Assembly (NCBI GenBank): GCA_964526035.1
Contig: CAZGKE010000009.1
Location: forward strand, 1 to 42,882
DNA length: 42,882 nucleotides
Direction of reading: 5' to 3'
Source: DAOMOD01 sp964526035
GTDB taxonomy: Bacteria; Pseudomonadota; Gammaproteobacteria; Xanthomonadales; BPKI01
Part shown: positions 1 through 10,235 of the stretch, piece by piece
How positions within the stretch are numbered: position 1 is the first letter of the stretch
Layout of the letters: each line of letters opens with the position of its first letter
The notes under the pieces: generated by a model
What the model saw: only the letters and a program-made list of their open reading frames with translations
What the model was told of the DNA's origin: nothing
The model's database searches: none
Translations under genes and position numbers: made by a program

Positions 1-120
1 GACGAGCCAAGAGAAGTAACCCGGTCGCCGGAGGGCGGACGGAAACAATGTCGGGGATGACACAACAAGCAACCGCCGCCAGGCGGACTCACCCTCAACC
101 GCGGAGATTCGCAGCTCCGC

Positions 121-181
121 GGTCGCGCACGGGTGCGCTCCTACAGGGCACGGCTATTGTAGGAGGGGCCCCAGCCCGGAC
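121..181. repeat. REP-like inverted doublet (copy 1)
   Basis: Two palindromic units face each other. The left unit (121-145) ends in CTCCTACA. The right unit (158-181) begins TGTAGGAG and continues into a GGGC/GCCC hairpin. Read on the minus strand, the left unit is nearly the same sequence as the unit at 5459-5483. The GTAG head followed by a short hairpin is the hallmark of REP elements mobilised by RAYT transposases, and the paired arrangement resembles a REPIN. It lies just downstream of the RND pump stop codon, where it could also protect the mRNA 3' end; that role is inference. The rest of 1-213 holds no gene I can support. Confidence 0.6.
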
Positions 182-213
182 AAGGGCACTCGGCGGCGCA
201 GGTGCACCGAACT

Positions 214-3200
214 TCACGTCGAAGCGAAGACAGTTTCCGAGCGCGGGCGAATGGCGGCCTGATACAGCGCCGGCAGGAACAGCAGAGTCAACACCGTGGC
301 GATGAATAGTCCGCCCATGATCGCCACGGCCATCGGCCCGAAGAAGGTGCTGCGCGACAGCGGAATCATCGCCAGGATCGCGGCCAGCGCTGTCAGCATG
401 ATCGGGCGGAAGCGGCGTACGGTGGCGCCGACGATGGCGGCGCGGCGCTCGATGCCCTCGGCCAGATCGGAGTCGATCTGGTCCACCAGAATCACCGAGT
501 TGCGCATGATCATGCCCGACAGGGCTATGGCGCCGAGCATGGCGACGAAGCCGAACGGCTGCTGGAATACCAGCATGAACAGGGTCACGCCGATCATGCC
601 GAGCGGCGCGGTGGCCACGACCAGCAGCACCCGCGACAGGCTCTGCAGCTGGATCATCAGCACCGTCAGCACCACGAACACCAGCAGCGGTACGCCTGCG
701 GCGACCGAGGCGCCACCCTTGGCTGATTCCTCCACCGTGCCCCCGGTCTCCAGCCGGAAACCAAGCGGCAGCCCGGCGCGCAGATCGGCAAGCTCACGTT
801 CGATCTGCGCGGTAACCACGGGAGGCTGCACGCCGCCGTAGAGATTGGCCCGCACGCTGATGGTGGGCACCTGGTTGCGACGCCAGATCAGCCCTTCCTC
901 GAAGCTGTAGCTTATGGTGGCGATTTGCGCCAGCGGCACGCTGCGACCGGTCGCGGTGGGGATGGACAGATCTTTGAGAAGACTCAGCGAGGCACGTTCT
1001 TCGGCCGGTCCGCGCAGCAGGACGTCTATCAGTTCGTCGCCCTCGCGATACTGGGTGACGATCGATCCCTGCAGGGAGTTGTTGAGGAACAGGCTGATGT
1101 CCTGCGAAGTGATGCCGAGCAGGCGCACCTTGTCCTGGTCGATGTCGATGCGGATCGACTTGCTCAACTCGTCCCAGTCGAGATGCACGTTGGACAGGTG
1201 CGGGTTGTCGCGCATCACCGTGGCCACGTCGCGGGCTATGCGACGCAGCGTGTCGGGATCGTTCCCGGATACGCGAAACTGCACCGGATAGCCCACCGGC
1301 GGACCGTTCTCGAGGCGATTGATGGAAGCGCGCAGCTCCGTGAAATCGTCCTCGAACAGGGCGATCAGCCTATCGCGCAGGGCTTCGCGCTCGTTCACTG
1401 ACGTGGTGTTGATGACGAACTGGGCGAAGTTGCGCGCTGGGAGCTGCTGGTCGAGCGAGAGGTAAAAGCGCGGCGCGCCGGTGCCGACATAGGCCACCCA
1501 CGATTCGATGCCATCCTGTTCCGCAAGAATCCCTTCCAGCCGCTCCACCTGTGCCTCTGCTGCCTGGTAAGAACTGCCCTCGGCAAGGCGCAGGTCAACC
1601 AGCAGCTCAAGGCGGGTCGACGACGGAAAGAACTGCTGCGGCACCAGGCCGAAGCCAGCAATTGCCAGTACGAAGGCGAGCAGGGTGGCCGCGATCACCG
1701 TCTTCGCATGGTCCACGCACCAACCGACCAGCCGCCCGAAGCGCAGGTAGAAGGGTGTGCGATATACCTCCGACGCATCGGCCGCGTGCTGCCCTGCTTG
1801 CGGCTGCGGAAGCAGCCGGTAGCCGAGCCAGGGCACCACGATCACCGCCGCGATCCACGACAGCAGCAGGGCGATCACCACTACCTGGAAGATCGAGCGC
1901 GTGTATTCGCCGGTCGCCGAAGCTGCGGTGGCTATGGGCAGGAATCCGGCGGCCGTGACCAGAGTGCCGGTAAGCATGGGAAACGCGGTGATTTCGTAGG
2001 CGGCGCTGGCCGCCTTCATCCGGTCATAGCCCTGTTCAAGCTTCACCTGCATCATCTCGATGGCGATGATGGCGTCATCGACCAGCAGGCCAAGCGCAAG
2101 CACCAGCGCGCCGAGGGATATCTTGTGCAGACCGATGCCGAGGTAGTGCATGGAGGCAAAGGTGCCGGCCAGCACCAGCGGAATCGACAGCGCCACTACC
2201 AGACCGGAGCGCCAGCCGAGGCTGAAAAAGCTCACCAGCAGCACCACGGCCACCGCTTCCGCCAGCACCGTGAGGAACTCGTTCACCGATGTACGCACTG
2301 CGCGCGGCTGGTTGGCGACCTGCTGGATGTCGATGCCGACCGGCAGCTCGCCGCCGAGCCGCGCGATTTCGCTGTCCAGAGCACGACCGAGGCGCAGGAT
2401 GTCGCCGCCCTGGGCCATCGAGATACCCAGCCCCAACGCTTCGACGCCGCCGACGCGCAGCTTGCTGTGCGGTGGATCGGCATAGCCGCGTCGCACATCG
2501 GCAATGTCGCCGAGTCGGAACGTGCGATCGCCGGCGCGCACGCTCAGTTCGCGGATGGCATCGACCGAATCGAAGTCGCCGCTGGTGCGGAGAAAAATGG
2601 ACTCGTCGTCGGTGTGGAAGGTGCCGGCGGTGGTCACCGCATTCTGCGCCTGCAGGGTGGCGGCGAGTTCGCGCAGGTCGAGCCCCAGCGTGGCCAGGCG
2701 GGTGTTGCTGATTTCGATCCAGATGCGCTCTTCCTGCACGCCGAAAAGCTCCACTTTGGCGACTTGCGGGACGCGCAGCAGTTCCAGGCGCAGGCGGTCG
2801 GCCCAGTCCTTGAGTTCAGCGTAGCTGAAGCCGTCTGCGGTCAACGCGTAGATGTTGCCGAAGGTATCGCCGAACTCGTCGTTGAAGAACGGCCCTTGCA
2901 CGCCGGCAGGAAGCTGGTGGCGGATATCGCCGACCTTTTTGCGAACCTGATACCAGGTGTCGGGCACTACCGAGGCCGGGGCACTGTCGTCCATCATCAC
3001 GAACACGAACGACTCTCCGGGCTTGGAGTAGCTGCGGGTGAACTCGAGACGATGCGACAGCTCCTGCAGCTTGCGCTCAATGCGGTCGGTGACCTGTCGC
3101 TCGACTTCCTCAGCGGTGGCGCCGGGCCACTGGGTGGTGACCACCATTGCCTTGAAGGTGAACGGTGGGTCCTCGCTCTGACCGAGCTGGGTGTAAGACA

Positions 3201-3294
3201 CGGCGCCGACGATGGCGGTCACCAGCACCATGTACAGCACCAGCGCGCGGTGGCTCAGGGCCCAGCTGGAAAGATTGAATCGGCTCACGATCAC
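214..3294 (-). CDS. RND efflux pump inner-membrane permease (AcrB/HAE1 type)
   Basis: This 1026-aa protein is a proton-driven resistance-nodulation-division exporter of the inner membrane, expected to work as a trimer with the adaptor encoded just upstream and an outer-membrane TolC-like channel not seen here. Length and layout fit the family: an N-terminal membrane helix, a large periplasmic porter region, a second membrane block with the paired aspartates GLLVDDAI (near residues 400-407) of the proton relay, then a repeat of this plan in the C-terminal half. The start is GTG at 3294 (reading MIVSRF); a second GTG lies two codons on, and no strong ribosome site decides between them. It is the third gene of the tetR-adaptor-pump operon, 111 nt after the adaptor stop. 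Substrate cannot be read from sequence. Confidence 0.93.
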   Translation of the reverse strand: MIVSRFNLSSWALSHRALVLYMVLVTAIVGAVSYTQLGQSEDPPFTFKAMVVTTQWPGATAEEVERQVTDRIERKLQELSHRLEFTRSYSKPGESFVFVMMDDSAPASVVPDTWYQVRKKVGDIRHQLPAGVQGPFFNDEFGDTFGNIYALTADGFSYAELKDWADRLRLELLRVPQVAKVELFGVQEERIWIEISNTRLATLGLDLRELAATLQAQNAVTTAGTFHTDDESIFLRTSGDFDSVDAIRELSVRAGDRTFRLGDIADVRRGYADPPHSKLRVGGVEALGLGISMAQGGDILRLGRALDSEIARLGGELPVGIDIQQVANQPRAVRTSVNEFLTVLAEAVAVVLLVSFFSLGWRSGLVVALSIPLVLAGTFASMHYLGIGLHKISLGALVLALGLLVDDAIIAIEMMQVKLEQGYDRMKAASAAYEITAFPMLTGTLVTAAGFLPIATAASATGEYTRSIFQVVVIALLLSWIAAVIVVPWLGYRLLPQPQAGQHAADASEVYRTPFYLRFGRLVGWCVDHAKTVIAATLLAFVLAIAGFGLVPQQFFPSSTRLELLVDLRLAEGSSYQAAEAQVERLEGILAEQDGIESWVAYVGTGAPRFYLSLDQQLPARNFAQFVINTTSVNEREALRDRLIALFEDDFTELRASINRLENGPPVGYPVQFRVSGNDPDTLRRIARDVATVMRDNPHLSNVHLDWDELSKSIRIDIDQDKVRLLGITSQDISLFLNNSLQGSIVTQYREGDELIDVLLRGPAEERASLSLLKDLSIPTATGRSVPLAQIATISYSFEEGLIWRRNQVPTISVRANLYGGVQPPVVTAQIERELADLRAGLPLGFRLETGGTVEESAKGGASVAAGVPLLVFVVLTVLMIQLQSLSRVLLVVATAPLGMIGVTLFMLVFQQPFGFVAMLGAIALSGMIMRNSVILVDQIDSDLAEGIERRAAIVGATVRRFRPIMLTALAAILAMIPLSRSTFFGPMAVAIMGGLFIATVLTLLFLPALYQAAIRPRSETVFAST

Positions 3295-3405
3295 GACGTC
3301 CGTAGCAGTCCGCCCGGGTCACCTCCCTGTGACCGCGGCGGGGGCGGGTGGGCCCAGGTTGATTGATCGAGCCCGTCTCGGGTCGGAAGAAGAGGGGCGT
3401 CCGGT

Positions 3406-4485
3406 TCAGCCGCGACTCGGCAGCATCGACAGGCGCACCTGCTGCTCGGGCAGCAGGCGATGTACGCCGGCGGTCACCACCAGATCACCTTCGTCGATTC
3501 CCGAGAGCACGGTGACACCATCCTCGCGGTACTCGCCGATGGCCACCTCACGCAGCGTCACGCGCTTCGAGTCGGGGTTGACCACCCAGACCGCGGGAGC
3601 GCCGTCGCGCGTGTACAGCGCGGTCATCGGCAGCAGCGCCACCACGGCGCTGTCCTGGCGCGGCACCGACACGCGCGCGGTCATGCCGAGCTGCAGGTGG
3701 GCCACGGTATCGGCCGGCAGGGCGACCTTGACCGGATAGGTGCGCGTCATCGGGTCGGCGCCGGGCGCAATCTCGCGGACCGTGCCGACCATGCGCGCAT
3801 CAGGATCAGCCCACAGGCCGACCGAGACCTCGCGGCCCAGCGCAAGCACTTCAATGCGTGACTCCGGCACATTGATCTGCACTTCCTTTTCCTCCGGCTG
3901 AGCAAGGCGCACAACGGGCTGACCGGCGGCAACCACCTGGCCAGACTCGGCGCGGACGGCGGTGACCACGCCATCACGGTCGGCCTGCAGTTCCGCATAC
4001 GCGGCCTGGTTGAGGCTGACCGAGAGCTGCGCGCGCGCCTGCTCCAGGCGCGCCTCGGCGCTCTTGAAGGCGTTGAGCGCCTGGTCGTAGGCGGCCTGAC
4101 CGGACAAGCCTCGATCGAGCAGCTGTTTCTGGCGGTCAAGTTCATCGCGCGACCACTGGTGGTCGGTCTCGGCGGCCGCCACCTGCGCCTGTACCGCGTC
4201 TGCTGCCAGGTTCAGATCCTGCGGATCGAGTCGTGCCAGGGTCTGGCCCTTGCGCACGCTGTCGCCGACATCGACCAGGCGCTCGACGATCTTGCCGCTC
4301 ACGCGGAAGCCGATCTCCGCTTCCCAGCGCGCGCGGATCTCGCCGGAATAGACGTCGCGCTGGTAATCCGCAGCGAACACGGCCGGCTGCGTCTGCACCG
4401 GACGCGGCGCTACCTCGGTGATGTGAGTGCCGGAGCAGCCGGCGACGAGCGCGGCCAGCAACAGGGCGGCGGGGGAGGCTTTCAT
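3406..4485 (-). CDS. RND efflux periplasmic adaptor lipoprotein (membrane fusion protein)
   Basis: The protein (359 aa) links the RND pump to an outer-membrane channel. I start it at ATG 4485 rather than at an upstream ATG because this gives a clean lipoprotein signal (MKASPAALLLAALVAGCSG, lipobox VAGC) and AAGGAG lies just upstream. The ATG overlaps the regulator stop codon as ATGA, implying translational coupling. After the signal come the usual adaptor modules: a barrel/lipoyl segment (RWEAEIGFRVSGKI, then VDVGDSVRKGQTLARLDP), an alpha-hairpin region rich in Gln, Ala and Glu (about residues 85-150), the second lipoyl half (DGVVTAVRAESGQVV), then beta-barrel and membrane-proximal parts ending in LPEQQVRLSM. 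Acylation at the Cys is inferred from the lipobox. Confidence 0.92.
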   Translation of the reverse strand: MKASPAALLLAALVAGCSGTHITEVAPRPVQTQPAVFAADYQRDVYSGEIRARWEAEIGFRVSGKIVERLVDVGDSVRKGQTLARLDPQDLNLAADAVQAQVAAAETDHQWSRDELDRQKQLLDRGLSGQAAYDQALNAFKSAEARLEQARAQLSVSLNQAAYAELQADRDGVVTAVRAESGQVVAAGQPVVRLAQPEEKEVQINVPESRIEVLALGREVSVGLWADPDARMVGTVREIAPGADPMTRTYPVKVALPADTVAHLQLGMTARVSVPRQDSAVVALLPMTALYTRDGAPAVWVVNPDSKRVTLREVAIGEYREDGVTVLSGIDEGDLVVTAGVHRLLPEQQVRLSMLPSRG

Positions 4486-5180
4486 GGGGTGGACTCCTTG
4501 GGGGTTTCGCTGCCGGGGGTGACGGCAGCATCCGACAGGGCCTGCGTGCCCAACCACAGGGCACGCAGACCGGATTCGATTTCAGTGGCGTAGTCGCGCG
4601 GGAAGAGGCCCGCGCAGCGGGCAGCCAGTCTTTCGTCGACGCCGGGGCGCGGATGCAGCATCTGCCACATGCCGACGATCATCGCGTAGGAGTGATTCAG
4701 GAGCGCCGCGCCGCCACCCTGCTTCATCGCCGGGAAATGCTTCTCGAGGCCGGCGCCGGCGCGTCCCATCAGCTCGGCCATGCGCGCCTTGAATTCGACG
4801 CTGGCATCGTCGGGCAGCGATTTTTCCATGGTGCCGAAGCAAAGCCCGGCCAGCGGCAGGTAGGTGGGAAGGTCGATGATCAAGCGGCGCGCGACATCCA
4901 TCACCGCGTCGAAGTCCACTGGTCCCGGACCCTCGAGCAGGGTGATCAGCTCACGGAAGAAGTCCTCGCCGTGGCGCTGATGCAGCGCCAGCAGCATTTC
5001 CTCCTTGCTCGGGAAGTACAGATACACCGTGCCCTTGGCGAGCCCGGCGCGTTCGGCGACCTCGGCGACGCTGACCATGCGCTCGGGGTTCTCGCAGAGC
5101 AGGCACTCGCAGGCGTCGAGCAGGTGCTCGCGGCGCTCGTGCTTGTCTTCGTCGTGGGTGGCGCGTTGACGGACGACCAT
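4482..5180 (-). CDS. TetR/AcrR-family repressor of the RND operon
   Basis: This 232-aa regulator has an N-terminal helix-turn-helix of TetR type: HLLDACECLLCENPERMVSV, then AEVAERAGLAKGTVYLYFPSKEEML, roughly residues 19-65. A variable all-helical ligand domain follows. It is the first gene of its operon, overlapping the adaptor gene by 4 nt (ATGA). Three palindromes at 5200-5264 lie 20-84 nt upstream of its start, so autoregulation together with the pump is the simple reading; repression and inducer are inferred. TetR repressors of efflux pumps normally release DNA when they bind a pump substrate. Confidence 0.92.
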   Translation of the reverse strand: MVVRQRATHDEDKHERREHLLDACECLLCENPERMVSVAEVAERAGLAKGTVYLYFPSKEEMLLALHQRHGEDFFRELITLLEGPGPVDFDAVMDVARRLIIDLPTYLPLAGLCFGTMEKSLPDDASVEFKARMAELMGRAGAGLEKHFPAMKQGGGAALLNHSYAMIVGMWQMLHPRPGVDERLAARCAGLFPRDYATEIESGLRALWLGTQALSDAAVTPGSETPKESTP

Positions 5181-5199
5181 GGAAGTGAAAACGCGTAAA

Positions 5200-5264
5200 T
5201 GACCTTGGGTCAGTTAGGCGTCACCGTAAGTGACCGAAAGTCATTTGTCAATGACCGGCGGTCA
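5200..5264. promoter_or_regulatory. Three phased TetR-type operators upstream of the efflux operon
   Basis: Three 13-bp palindromes share the pattern TGACC-N3-GGTCA: 5200-5212 (TGACCTTGGGTCA), 5231-5243 (TGACCGAAAGTCA, one half-site base changed) and 5252-5264 (TGACCGGCGGTCA). Their starts are 31 and 21 bp apart, close to three and two helical turns, so all three face the same side of the DNA. Extra inverted repeats sit between them: GTCAC-N5-GTGAC at 5220-5234 and GTCATT-N4-AATGAC at 5240-5255. Position and dyad form fit operators for the TetR gene immediately downstream on the minus strand. Binding itself is inferred. Confidence 0.75.
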
Positions 5265-5278
5265 GTTGGGGCGAAGCG

Positions 5279-5306
5279 AGCTATCAGCGATCAGCTATCA
5301 GCGACA
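5279..5306. repeat. 14-bp tandem duplication
   Basis: AGCTATCAGCGATC (5279-5292) is followed directly by AGCTATCAGCGACA (5293-5306), identical in the first 12 positions. It lies between the operator cluster and the second REP-like doublet. No function is evident. Confidence 0.7.
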
Positions 5307-5348
5307 GCGGGCGGGGTCGATGAGGGCTGCCGGTGCGGAAAACCGGGC

Positions 5349-5483
5349 CGCCCACGGCTGGGCTCCTACAACCGCGACCGCAGGTCGGCACTCCCGCGCC
5401 GACATGGTGCCCGCGAGCCGAGAAGCCGACGGCATGGGATGTCGCTCTACGTGTCCCCTGTAGGAGCCCACCCGTGGGCGACC
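5349..5483. repeat. REP-like inverted doublet (copy 2)
   Basis: The left unit 5349-5370 (CGCCCACGGCTGGGCTCCTACA) and right unit 5459-5483 (starting TGTAGGAGCCCACCCGTGGG) are inverted copies of one REP-like element, with the TGTAGGAG heads facing inward as in copy 1. The roughly 90 nt between them hold two further hairpins: CGACC-GCA-GGTCG near 5375-5388 and GTCGGC/GCCGAC near 5384-5404. The element fills the gap between the efflux operon promoter and the end of aspS. No reading frame in 5265-5528 is supported. Confidence 0.65.
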
Positions 5484-5528
5484 GTCCCGTCATTGATGCC
5501 GCGGCCGTGACTCTCCGAAACCGTCTGG

Positions 5529-7295
<1,767 letters not shown>

Positions 7296-7418
7296 GGGTG
7301 ACTCCGGGCACCTGCCTCGGGCTGGCGCCGGGGCAGGGCAAGAAAGAAGGGGACGCGATGCTAAAGCGCGCGCAGGCTCAAGGCAACGTCGCTTGCGGCC
7401 TGGTGCGCGTCCATGAGC

Positions 7419-8558
7419 TCAGGGTCTGCGTTGCTGGATCTGGAATTCGGCGCGACAGCCCTTGTCCACCCAGATGCCGTGCCGATCCCAGCCCCAGCTC
7501 TGCTGCGGCAGGCAGGGCGCCTCGGAGAGCCGTTTCACGAGGGCGGCCGCGCCGTTGCTGAGATCGTGCGGGCACAAGGTACGCCGCCCATCGCGGCTCT
7601 CGCACAGTACGTTCTCCCGGTGCAGACCGGGTACCGACTGCGGCTGTGCCTGGCCGAAATACCCGCTGCAGCCGGCGCTGACCCAGACCTGGCCGGGCCG
7701 GACACCCCAGGTGTGGCCCTCGATGCACGGCGACGACGACCTCTGCTGCACCAGCACCACCTGTCGCCAGAAGTCCGGAATGCGGCACTGCTGGACCCGA
7801 TCGTCGCGGCTCTCGCAGGGCACCGTATTCGGGGGCGGCGGAACCTGAGGTGGAGGCGTCGGGGGTGGAGGACGCTGTACCCGCGCCTCGCGGAAGATGC
7901 CGGCACAATCGTGGTTCACCCAGATCTCGCCGCGACGGAAGCCCCAGCTGTGCCCTTCCACGCAGTCGGCGCGCGACATCGTGCGCACCAGTTCAACAGC
8001 GCGCCAACCGGGTACCGTGCAGCGCTGTTCCCGTCCGCGATAGCTTTCACAGGCAATTTCATTGTGCGCAAGGGGCGGCGCCGGCGGTGGTTGAATCGCA
8101 TCGGCACGCGCGAACCACCCCGCACAGTTGCGGTCGACCCACAGTTCACCGCGGCGGTTGACCCCGAACGACTCGCCTTCCCGGCAACGATCCCGGGAGG
8201 TCTGCTCGAGCAGGCGCACTTCCCGCCAGCCGCTGGCGCAGATCGTCCGGCGCCCGCGGTCGCTTTCGCAGTAAACGCGGTCGGCAGGCGCATCGACAGA
8301 CCCGAAGCGCGCGGCGCAGCCGCGATCCACCCATACCAGACCACGCTCCCAACCCCAGCTGCGCCCTTCGATGCACTCCTCGCGGGAGAGCTGTTCGAGC
8401 AGCTGGGCGCGTCCCTGGAACGGCGTGCGGCACTCTCGGTAGCGATCTCGACTGCTCTCGCAGACCAGGGTCTCGTATTCCGCTGCTGCCGTTCGCGGCG
8501 CCGCCAGCAGCAGGGGCAGGCAGAGCAGGATGAACAGAAAAGTGGCTTGGCGTGGCAT
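7419..8558 (-). CDS. Secreted protein with five DUF3011 repeats
   Basis: A signal peptide (MPRQATFLFILLCLPLLLAA, cleavage likely after TAAA) precedes five copies of a module of about 55 residues, at positions 31-85, 95-149, 167-222, 245-301 and 317-372 of 379. Each copy reads CES-x4-R-x3-C ... S-x3-C-x2-G-x-SWG ... (I/L/V)WV-x3-C and has exactly four cysteines, 20 in all, which suggests two disulfides per module in the periplasm or outside the cell. Proline-rich linkers (about 156-163 and 229-243) separate modules 2-3 and 3-4. The pattern matches DUF3011, whose function is unknown to me. The gene diverges from rsfS; AGGAA precedes its ATG. Confidence 0.85.
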   Translation of the reverse strand: MPRQATFLFILLCLPLLLAAPRTAAAEYETLVCESSRDRYRECRTPFQGRAQLLEQLSREECIEGRSWGWERGLVWVDRGCAARFGSVDAPADRVYCESDRGRRTICASGWREVRLLEQTSRDRCREGESFGVNRRGELWVDRNCAGWFARADAIQPPPAPPLAHNEIACESYRGREQRCTVPGWRAVELVRTMSRADCVEGHSWGFRRGEIWVNHDCAGIFREARVQRPPPPTPPPQVPPPPNTVPCESRDDRVQQCRIPDFWRQVVLVQQRSSSPCIEGHTWGVRPGQVWVSAGCSGYFGQAQPQSVPGLHRENVLCESRDGRRTLCPHDLSNGAAALVKRLSEAPCLPQQSWGWDRHGIWVDKGCRAEFQIQQRRP

Positions 8559-8607
8559 GGAGTTCCTGCGTGGGCGGGCGAGCTGGGCGCGGCATCGTCG
8601 ATTGTCC

Positions 8608-8613
8608 TATAAT
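8608..8613 (+). promoter_or_regulatory. Consensus -10 box in front of rsfS
   Basis: TATAAT occurs 38 nt before the proposed TTG start of rsfS. There is no good -35 hexamer at 17 bp, so the promoter is supported mainly by the perfect -10. Transcription would begin near 8620, which excludes longer versions of the rsfS reading frame. Confidence 0.5.
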
Positions 8614-8650
8614 CGGCCCCGGTTATCGATGCCCGCGAGGCACCCCCAGC

Positions 8651-9034
8651 TTGGCCCTGAAATCGTCGTTTGTTTCTTCCCGCGTTCCCTCCAGCGACCT
8701 CCGACAGGTAGTGCTCGATGCTCTGGAGGATCTCAAGGCCCGCGATCTCCGCGAGATCGACGTCCGCGACAAGACCAGCATCACCGATCTGATCATTGTG
8801 GTCAGCGGAACCTCGACACGCCACGTCAAATCGATCGCCGATGAGGTGGTCAAGCTTGCCAAGCACCATGGCCATGTACCGCTGGGCGTCGAGGGCGAGC
8901 GCGAAGGTGAGTGGGTCCTGGTCGATCTCGGCGATGTCATCGTCCACGTGATGCTGCCCCGGATCCGCGAGTTCTACGGTCTGGAACGGCTGTGGACCGT
9001 AGGCCACAGCGCCGAGAGCCTGGTCAGCGCCTGA
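8651..9034 (+). CDS. rsfS: Ribosome silencing factor RsfS (Iojap/YbeB family)
   Basis: RsfS binds large-subunit protein uL14 and blocks joining of the subunits when nutrients are short. The conserved core is present: VVLDALEDLKARDLREIDV, then KTSITDLIIVVSGTSTRHVK and VLVDLGDVIVHVM. No ATG is suitable. I choose TTG 8651 (127 aa) because it lies just after the TATAAT at 8608-8613 and leaves a normal N-terminus; GTG 8711 would cut into the first helix, and the longer frame from 8552 starts upstream of the promoter. It is followed 19 nt later by rlmH, a classic pairing. Confidence 0.88.
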   Translation: MALKSSFVSSRVPSSDLRQVVLDALEDLKARDLREIDVRDKTSITDLIIVVSGTSTRHVKSIADEVVKLAKHHGHVPLGVEGEREGEWVLVDLGDVIVHVMLPRIREFYGLERLWTVGHSAESLVSA

Positions 9035-9053
9035 TCCGCTCGCTTCCGCCGGT

Positions 9054-9524
9054 ATGCGCGTCCACCTGATCGCCATCGGTCAGCGCATGCCCGCCTGGGT
9101 GGCCGAGGGATTCCAGTCGTATCGCAAGCGACTCGGTCGCGAACTGCCGTTCGAGCTGCGTGAACTGCCGGCCGTGGCGCGCAGCCGCGGTCAGGCCCCG
9201 GCGCGCGCGATCGACGAGGAGGGTGTGCGCCTGCTGGCGGCCGTTCCCGACGGCGCGCTGATCGTTCTCCTTGACGAGCGCGGCAAGCCCTGGACCACAC
9301 GCCAGCTGGCCGATGAGGTCGCCGCGTGGCGCCAGCAGGGGCGCGACGTGGCGCTGCTGGTGGGCGGGGCGGACGGCGTCAGCGAGAATGTGCGTGCGGC
9401 CGCGCAACGATCCTGGTCGCTGAGTGCACTCACCCTGCCGCACCCGCTGGTGCGCGTCATCGTCATCGAACAGCTGTATCGGGCCGTCAGCCTGCTCGGC
9501 GGCCACCCCTATCATCGCGACTAG
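9054..9524 (+). CDS. rlmH: 23S rRNA (pseudouridine1915-N3)-methyltransferase RlmH
   Basis: RlmH uses S-adenosylmethionine to methylate pseudouridine 1915 in helix 69 of 23S rRNA on assembled ribosomes. The 156-aa length matches the SPOUT family member (about 155 aa). Seen: the N-terminus MRVHLIAIGQRMPAWV, the SAM-site glycines LLVGGADGVSENV, and the C-terminal knot segment LSALTLPHPLVRVIVIEQLY followed by GGHPYH. It lies 19 nt behind rsfS and probably shares its promoter. Confidence 0.95.
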   Translation: MRVHLIAIGQRMPAWVAEGFQSYRKRLGRELPFELRELPAVARSRGQAPARAIDEEGVRLLAAVPDGALIVLLDERGKPWTTRQLADEVAAWRQQGRDVALLVGGADGVSENVRAAAQRSWSLSALTLPHPLVRVIVIEQLYRAVSLLGGHPYHRD

Positions 9525-9548
9525 GGAACCTCTGATTCAGAGGCTCCC
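9524..9548 (+). terminator. Hairpin overlapping the rlmH stop codon
   Basis: GGGA and CCTCTG pair with CAGAGG and TCCC across one A-C mismatch and an ATT loop, giving a ten-pair hairpin that starts at the last base of the TAG stop. No T-run follows, so it may be a weak terminator, an RNA-processing or stability element, or a dispersed palindrome. Confidence 0.45.
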
Positions 9549-9605
9549 TGGCACAGCCACGAGTTCAGCCGCCAGGCGGCGGCCCGATGCTAAGCTCCCC
9601 CCCCG

Positions 9606-10223
<618 letters not shown>

Positions 10224-10235
10224 GGCGCTCGCTCG

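Noticed and set aside
1708..3366. Long open frame (552 codons) on the plus strand inside the RND pump gene.
   Set aside because: It is antisense to a clearly conserved pump, has His/Gln/Gly-rich low-complexity composition typical of GC-rich shadow frames, and no recognisable motif.
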